In this document: piece after piece, positions 43,601 through 52,430 of the stretch | Layout: each line of letters starts with the position of its first letter | How positions within the stretch are numbered: position 1 is the first letter of the stretch | Source: Branchiostoma floridae | Taxonomy: Eukaryota > Chordata > Leptocardii > Amphioxiformes > Branchiostomatidae | Direction: 5' to 3' | Assembly (NCBI RefSeq): GCF_000003815.2 | Contig: NC_049981.1 | Span: 2,991,905-3,055,904 of the forward strand | DNA length: 64,000 nucleotides | Translations under genes and position numbers: made by a program | The notes under the pieces: model-generated | What the model saw: only the letters and a program-made list of their open reading frames with translations | Database searches by the model: none | Told to the model about the DNA's origin: nothing

Positions 43601-46600
43601 TGGTGTGTTACCTGGTACCTATATGGCACCTTATTACCGTACCAAAAGATGTCATACCTCGAAAGTCGATACTATATTGTTCGGTGCAAACATGACATTG
43701 AAATGAAAAAGACAATTTTTGCAGCTGAGGTGGCATAAAAACAGTGCTACTGTGAACGTATAAATCAACACCGTCTATGGTACGGAATACGTCAGCTATA
43801 AGTTTTCAATTTGTCACAGTGTTTTCTTTCTTGTGCTGGAAACATTTCCAAAGCACTAACAAAAACACACGTACGTAAATAATAGTTTCTCATTATAAAC
43901 ACTATCTACGCGCAAGTTGATATAGCTGTTGCTAAATGCTACACAAACACTGGTAAAGTACCTGTTTTAAGAAACACGGGTAAATGCATCAGTTCCTAAA
44001 TACTAGAAAAACCAGTCATGTTGGAGGTGAAGATATCCCTTGGCCAGGTGCATATACCAAAATGTGCGTTATTCTAATTAATACCTAATATTTGCATAAT
44101 TAATAAAGACATTACATAGTTCTTTTGTGGTCACTTCATGGTAGAGACTTCATATTGGAGATATATAGGTTGCTTGAGGACAGGTGAATACAATTAAATA
44201 CATCTTATGTCAAGACTCAGGTATATGCAATAATGGGAATACAAGGGACCAAACCCTCCTTGTCTGAAACAAGTTCAACTATCTTATTACCATGTAATTA
44301 CGTTAATATTGATACTATGAATGGAGTTATGTATCAAACTCGTGTACTTATATCATTCTGAAACTGCATTTTGTGATTTATACCAATCAACTTTTAAAAT
44401 GTCATGTAAACCCGTTTTTTTTGGGGGGGGGGGCGAAATCGCTAAAGGGGGGCGAGGTAGGGGGGCGAGATCACTAGCCGGGGAGGGCGAGATCGTTAGT
44501 GATTTCGCCCCGGGGGGGCGAGATCGCTAGTGATTTCGCCCCCGGGGGGGCGAGATCACGGGGGGGCGAGATCGCTGTCACACCGGAAAGGAGGGTCACC
44601 TAGGAGGTTTTGAAATTGTCCGACGGTTGAGTGTTCTTAGTCTCGAACTGACTTGGAAAGAGTGCAAAAGATGTGCCTTAGGATGTGGATTACTTTGAGA
44701 CCCCTCCCACCCATGCAACGTGTTCCTACCAAATATTGAGAGGAATGTGCGGTACAATCTGAGACGTGGATCTGTGCGGCACGAACTACCACACATCAGG
44801 ACTGATTGACATTAAAAAATCCTCGATAATGAGAACTGTCACAGACCTCAAAAACATTGATTGATGCTATTTATCTGAATACTAGAATTTTTTTAAAGAT
44901 TGCCTTACATGTAGCTTTTAACTCCATGAAAGTACTAGTTTAATATAATATATGATTTTAATGTATCTGTACTATGTGCACGAGCTGTCATGTTGACTTA
45001 AATAAAGTTTGAAGATCGATTGTGAAGATATTAGATGTGGGCATCCTCCTAACGCCCGGTCCCCAACGGCACTACCTTATGGGGCCCTGCTGTCCCAGGG
45101 CCTACCTACGGGTATTATGATTGTCGCCACAAACAAGCTGTCAACCAATCAGAGAACAGGCCTTCCTTGGGCTTCATTTTGTCGGAAGCTGTCTCGCAAA
45201 GGCCGTTGGGAAGCTATCAGCCAATCATGTTACGTATTACCATGACTTTGTTTGCTCACCATGCCAACGCCCGATCCCCAACGGCTGACTGCCCATATAA
45301 GGGCAAGCTCATTAATATGTAATAAGTAGGGCGGGTAATACCGCCGGCAAAAGGGAAGGAAAGCAGAGTACAGTCAGGAATAAATGACTGACGGTACTCT
45401 GCTGTAGGAGAATGGATGTGGGTAGGTTTGTCGAAAAAAATAGTCAAGGTCTATTTGAGCATTCATTGGTACTGCAGCGGAAGTTCATATTTTTGTATCT
45501 CTTCCAGATTATCGTGACCAACGAGACAGCTCTATCTGTGGCAACAGAACTACAGGTGATCACAATAGAGGCTGAAACTCTCTCATCTGATGATATCACC
45601 AACGTCAGCGCAATTGTGCAGGAAGTAGTCGAGGCTAGTGCCACAGAGCAGGCAAGTTATTTTATTCAGTGTATATGCTGGCCTCCTGTTGTGTTGAGTA
45701 TCTCCGACATTGTAAAAAGTCCTGTTTTTAGCCATCTTTCTGCCATAATCATCATTCATCGAGTTCTGCATCTTCTGCATCAAGTATTTTGCTGTGACTA
45801 CATGCAATGTCCTTATTTGCTCTATTCATGGGCTATCAGAACATCTACTGGCATCATTCTGTACAGTCCTTCTTGAGGTAATATTGAGTACCGGCCTTGG
45901 CCTGTAGGCCCAGAGGTCGAAAAGAACTTGAAAAGCAATCAGGACCCGGTAGCTATCAGAAACTTGCCCTTTGCTGAAATTTTGAACAATCTAGGCTGAC
46001 TGTGTAACGAGGGAAACCCTATATCATTCATAGATCGGAAACTCCCTTCTGACGACCGTGGACAACCTGATAAAAGTAAACGCCACTGTCCTTCAACAGA
46101 GTCAACAAGAAAGGAGAGGGCCAACCAGGTAATGGCTGACACTTTCAAACAATTTGATCTTTATTGCATGTACATGTATAGTATACAGTATACATGTAAC
46201 ATTAGACATTAATGAGATCGAGTGGCGCGATCGGCAGCGCGGCGCATTGTGCTCCGGCCCAAGAGGTCCTGAGTTCGAATCCCTCTGTACCACCAAACTT
46301 GTGCCCTTGTCAAAGGCACTTTACACGACTTTCCTCACCTAACTCAGGTGTAAATGAGTACCTAGTACTTTTGTAGATTACAGCAAACCTGATGAAAGTC
46401 ATGCATTTTCACTTTGACGTGCATTAAATCCATTTCTATACAGATGTTTCAGCTTAGAATTTCGATGTGCTTTGACGTGGTATGCCACATTTAGTTGAGA
46501 AGTACACTAAACCCATAGAAATACCAGAGCTACATACAGACAATATGACTGTGCAACCCATGTGGGCCCAGCAGGACAAGAATTTTGTGAAGAGAAGAAT

Positions 46601-49600
46601 CTTACCCGTCTTTCTTTAGAGTCATCCAGGCATTAGAGACATTTGCTGACACAGTAATCCTGACCACGGAAAGATACACCGCCGTTCGGCCAGGGGTGGC
46701 ATTGCAGGCAGCTGACATCAGTCCAGAGGAGTTGGACAAGGGACAAGGTAAGCATCAACTGTAAGGTGTCGAGTCATGGGGCGAGCTATGATGACGATGG
46801 TCATTCATTCTATGTATTCTAGAATTCTAGAATTAATAGAAAGGGCGATTGGGGTTAGGGATCTGTCTGAAGCATGAACTGTGATGATGATGATGATGAT
46901 GGTTTATTGAGAAGATATACTCTCGAAATTGAATTGATGAATTGATGTTAGACTTAACATAAATTTTAGATTTACAATCAGCATACAACTTAATAAAATA
47001 TCATTGACAGTCTTATCACTAGATGAAGAGCTTTATTGCAAGCAAACTGATATATTGTTTGAAAGAGACGCCCAAACCAGTAAAAAGTACGATAATATTA
47101 CATATAACATGACAACAATTGGCTTTGATACAGCCATGAAATCGGGTCATGTGGAGTATAGCACTGTTTCTGTAGAGCTCAGTATTGTAAGTTCAGTTTG
47201 GTAGATAAACGAGTTCGTGGGATCATTTTTTTCAGGTCCGTCAAATCACATTGCAGGTTTGCCGTGGCTGTGGAGGGATTTTGAACATCTAAAAGATTCA
47301 AGTCATCAACAAATTAAATTTCCACCTCTTTGATAAACAATTACCTGTGATACCTTTATGTACATGTACATGTTTTGTCTTTATTGTGACCTGTGCTTAG
47401 CTCGGTTGGACAAAAATGTACAATAAAGGTCTTCATTCATTCATTCATTTATTGGTAAACATAAAGGCCAAGTGAAATGTGCTGTATTTGCTTAAGAGCT
47501 AATGTAGGTCTTTCCAGATAATTACTCATTATATATCAGGCACATATGATATTCATAGAAGTATGATTTTCAACATCTAACATGCATTGGCATAATATCG
47601 GTAGTAAGACTTATACCGGAAGATTAAAAATACTGGAACTTAAAGAGATCTACACATGCAACAATAATTATTTCTGAGCTGTGCACACTTCAGACATCTA
47701 GGTGTCCAATACATCATTTACAAAGCATCGATAACAATGCATTCGAAGACAACAAGGCCAAAAGTTTTCAGTATCTTTTTCGGAGTAGGCAGCTCGTCGT
47801 GGGACGAACACACTGTCACATTCATTGCCAAATTTATAGATCATAATTACACATGCTCACGGCACAAGACGAACATGATTCAACAACAATCTTGAATTTC
47901 TGTTGGTGACCTACAACTCATGTAAAAGTGTGAAGAACCGTTGCATAATAGCCCGGATCTACGACTGAATGGGCAAAATTGAACGTACGCAGCCATTTTC
48001 CCGCCATTTTTATATCTACGCTAGCAGTAAAGTGTTACGTCATAGCGGTTGTGACGGACAGGAGTTAAATGAAAATTCTTGACAGTATACGTCCGTTTTC
48101 TCATGACATTTTGTATGCTCATGCAGGTTTATGTTTTATGCATTTACTGACAGAAAAGGAAGGAACATCAGAGGATGTATAAAGGTACATAGCGGCAGTT
48201 AATTGTGCCGTGTTTCTTCCTACCGGTATTTTTTACCCCCTCCCAACCACGCGCCCGTTCGCCGTGTAATTCCGCGGCGTGTTACAATTACAATATTACG
48301 CTTTTAGCAGGACAAGAGTGGCAGAAAAGTTACACAGAAGAAGTGGCAAGGGTAATCTATAACAGCAACATGTAACTGGAGAAAATGATGCGTTGACAAT
48401 TTGTCAAAACAGTATGGCTAGAGAAATCGTCGTAAATGTACCGGTATTATGATAATAGATGTTATATATCTAATAATAAAAAAGTATTCAATTATTGCTG
48501 GTGTTTATTTGTTTCGTTTTACATGTCTAGCTCCCGTTTAATAATACACATGTATTTTCTTTGAAACTCGATAGACTAATCAAGGAATATATATAACTTT
48601 CCTAAGGATTTGCCTTCTTTCTGAGTGGTGACGATTCTAACAGCTTGAAGGAGGGCAATATTAGAAGCTTCACTACCGAAGATGGACGTGATTTTGTGCA
48701 AACTGCTGACATCTCCATCTCTATTCCTCCTAACCTCTCCAACATGATACAGATTGACAACACATCAGGTACTCAAAGCTGGCTTTCGAATTCTGTTTCA
48801 TTAATGATTCATTCAAGTCCATTTTCATCATTACTTTGAATGATTTGCTGACACGGGAATCTTTTATCCGCCATTTCTGAATCCGTTTGTGAATAAATCA
48901 AAAGAAGAGTTTGATTGTGGTCCCTATCGGCTTCGTATCGTAATACAAAGTGCAACATAATCATTAGTGTGACATCTCATGTTCAGGATTTTGTAAGTGC
49001 ATCAAATCTAAGAAGAATCCAATGAAAGTTTTTTTCTTGCTTCACCGCAGACGTCCGTCTGAGTTACACCCTGTACAACAACAACAGCCTGTTTGTCCAG
49101 ACTTCTCGGGGTGCAGTGAGACCGTCCCAGGGTGCAGTGGGAACTCGCATCATCGGTGGCAGAATTGCAGAAAGGCGGGTAAAGAACCTGCCACTACCTG
49201 TTATCATCACCTTTGCCCCCTTACAGGTAGCCTTCGAATTACCAACCTAGGATTGATGTGTTCAAAAATTCGTATTTTCCCAGAACTATCATGGAGTGGA
49301 ATTTGTTATCACCAAGTACAGTAGGGGCATCTTCTCTGGGTAGTTTTACAGAGCAATATAACCAGCTGCTGCCGCGTTGTGTGCCTGCAAAGCCTGTGTG
49401 TTACGCCGAAGGGCGGCAACTTTTTTGTATACCGGCTATATAGATACAGATACCATATTCTAACCCCGGTTCGCACCTCTGATCTTTTCCATGCTAACTA
49501 TTCTGGCATCCAGCCATATTGTATTTTATGAAATTGCACAAAGACGTACAATGTTCACTAGACATTCTTACATATACTGTTCAAAGCCCCTAACTGTAAT

Positions 49601-52395
49601 CATAGTGTGAAATATAGGAGGAATGTTTTAGATATCGTGTCGGAAATTTTATAATCTTTGCCAGCGGTCGATTAAAACAATGGTTCGTTAGGCTCGGCCA
49701 GGACTAAACAGTGTTGAACAAAACTAGGGAGATTTCGGCTCGGCACATATTTCTGTAACTCACTGAAGTAGGCCTGGTGCTCATTCCGCGAATTCGACGG
49801 AGAAATTGACGGAGAAACAACGTTAATATTCTATTTTTTTGCCGACTTTATAATTCAATGATAAATGATAAATGATAGGGAAGAAGATGTGATCTACAGA
49901 AGTTATGTTTCCAAGCTTTTTCTGTTGGATTGGTCATCTTTTCTCTAATTATGTGTTCTCATTTAGATTAGTCTGACTCTTTCAACTTCTTATTTCTAGC
50001 ATTTACATCCTGAAGACGTGAGGGAAGTGAGATGCGTGTTTTGGGACTTTGAGGCCGAGGCAGGACAGGGGGCATGGTCAACTGATGGGTGTATGATCAC
50101 GAACCAAGAACAGGTCAACGGGCGGTACAGATGTGCCTGTAACCACCTTACCAACTTCGCTGTGATCTTTGTAAGTAACAACAACAATGTAATGAACCAC
50201 ACGGCGGACTGCAAAGAAACAAATTTCCAGTGCTAATGTGGAAGAGTACAACTAATCAACGACATACTACCATACTATATTAACTCCTGAATATCCTGCA
50301 GGAATACGTTTGTCAAGTATTAACTTTTCGTGACGATCCTTACCATTATATACCTCAGCCTTATATGCCAGGTAGAAGCTAGCATGTAGTGAGACACCTT
50401 TTGATGCGTTCATTTTGTTTACACGAAAAACGGCTTGAATTCGGGAGGGAATGATATAAGACAAGAATTTATGCGAAAAGAATGATATCAATGAGTATTC
50501 ATCATTTGACTCCCTGCACTATAAGGTGTTTTTTATTTGTTCAGGATGTGTTTGGTGTGGGTTTTGGAGAGCACAAGAGGCCGCTAGAGGTCATAACTAT
50601 TGTGGGCTGTGTCGTGTCCATCGTTTGCCTGGTCCTCACTTTAGCCTCTTTCGTCGTCACAAGGTTGGTAACAGCATTATCTCATGAATGTCTGAACGAC
50701 TTTTTAATATACAACCACTGTGTAGGAGTCATTTGTGTCTCCTTCAAGCAAACATGTTAAAGTTATTTGTTATCCATCACACACAATATGGTGTATAGTG
50801 TAAAGTCAATGTCGTCTTGTATAATGCAAACGATGAGTGTCAATGGAGGTTTTGTGTTTTGATTCCAGGGAAAACATACGCTTTGTTAGTAGAAGTCATG
50901 TTTTTCTTTTTCTAGGAAATACAAACGCCATGCCAGAGCAGGCCATGCAAAGAACCAGCGTCTAGTCCTTATGAACCTCTGTGTGGCTCTGTTGGCCATT
51001 CTCGTTATCTTCCTCGTTGGCATCAACCAGACGGCTTCTCCCATTGGCTGCACCGTGGTGGCGGCATTGCTACACTACTTCCTATTGGCTGCCTTGGTGT
51101 GGATGGCAGTAGAGGCCGTTAACATATACCGCGCCGTTGTGCTTGTATTTGACCATCATGTCTCTGAGACCTTCATCGTCAAGGCAGCAGCTGTAGCATG
51201 GGGTGAGTACATGCTTTTTCACATAAGCCGTAAACGACATTCAAGGGGTACGAAAGCCCAGACGCAGGTGTTCAATTCTAATAGACCGGATTTTTTATTG
51301 ATATATAATGAACAACATTTTGTAAAATTTCACTACATAGTAAAAAATATATGGACCATTAATAAGCCAAATTGGTCTCGTCAGAAAATCGGGGTTAAGT
51401 GTTTTTCCTCAGAGTATTGTGAGCTGCTAGTGATTCAAATCCAGACCCTGTAGACTACACAAGAAGTCAACAGCCATATTCCACATGTCACCTATGAACC
51501 CTCCCCCAAAATTGAAAGTTCATGGGTGTTGACATTCAACAAAGTAACAGTTACACAGTTAAAACAGTGAGCTTCCTAGTACGATTCTATTATGTAGTTA
51601 GCCCTTTTTTTACCCGGCATTTAGAAAGTCAAAACTTTATTTTCCATGTTTTGACATGTGTTTCCAGGTTTGCCACTTGTTGCAACAGTGTCGACTGCAG
51701 GGCCATCAAGTCTCTACCAATACAAGATGAAGAATGTGTAAGTGATATGTTCAAAGATATGGTTATCACTTCTCGCTTTTTTTTCTCTATTTATTTTGTT
51801 ACATTGATAGACAGTTGTAGGAAAACAATATAAGGTGCTATAACATTTTGGGACCCTTTTTTTTCTTCCAGCTGCTGGCTGGCACAGACACCTCTGATCT
51901 TTGCCTTCTTACTCCCAGCGGGTCTCATCCTACTGTTCAATTTGCTGGTCTTCGTCATTGTCATGTGTAAACTGGCCCGCGACGAGAAGAAACTTAAACA
52001 ATTGAGAGGTAAATATGAGAAAGCCCCCCCCCCCCCCCCACACACACACCATCACAAATGTGTCACGCCAACTCAGTTTAGAATCAGTAGCCATAAATTG
52101 AATATTGAAACAGGCAGATACAACAGTATAGCCCCTGACCAAAGGTTCTGTTCGTAATAAAATGTTCTAGATACGCTAGTTTACGTAATGAATTATTCAT
52201 ATTTCTCGAATCAAGTACAACAGAATTCAAGAGACTCGATGCTACAAACAGATTTGTGTATTGTTATGTTAATTAGGTTATTAAGCATAATTCTATACCT
52301 CTATTTTGTACGTTGTGTAATAGTTGTTGCTATACATTGTATCATGTACAATTGTCGTGCAATAAAGTTCTTCTATATACACACACCGACACATA

Positions 52396-52430
<35 letters not shown>

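Noticed and set aside
43435..44530. Open frames through the G/C runs
   Set aside because: Low-complexity translation of the terminal repeats of a transposable element.
46205..46290. tRNA gene
   Set aside because: A-box and B-box-like words are present, but the anticodon stem does not pair and the sequence continues into a SINE body, so it is a SINE head.
47004..47204. Extra receptor exon between GAIN exons 3 and 4
   Set aside because: It has phase 1 acceptors at 47010 and 47022, but its strong GTAAGT donor is phase 0 and breaks the frame with exon 32, and the peptide does not resemble GAIN.
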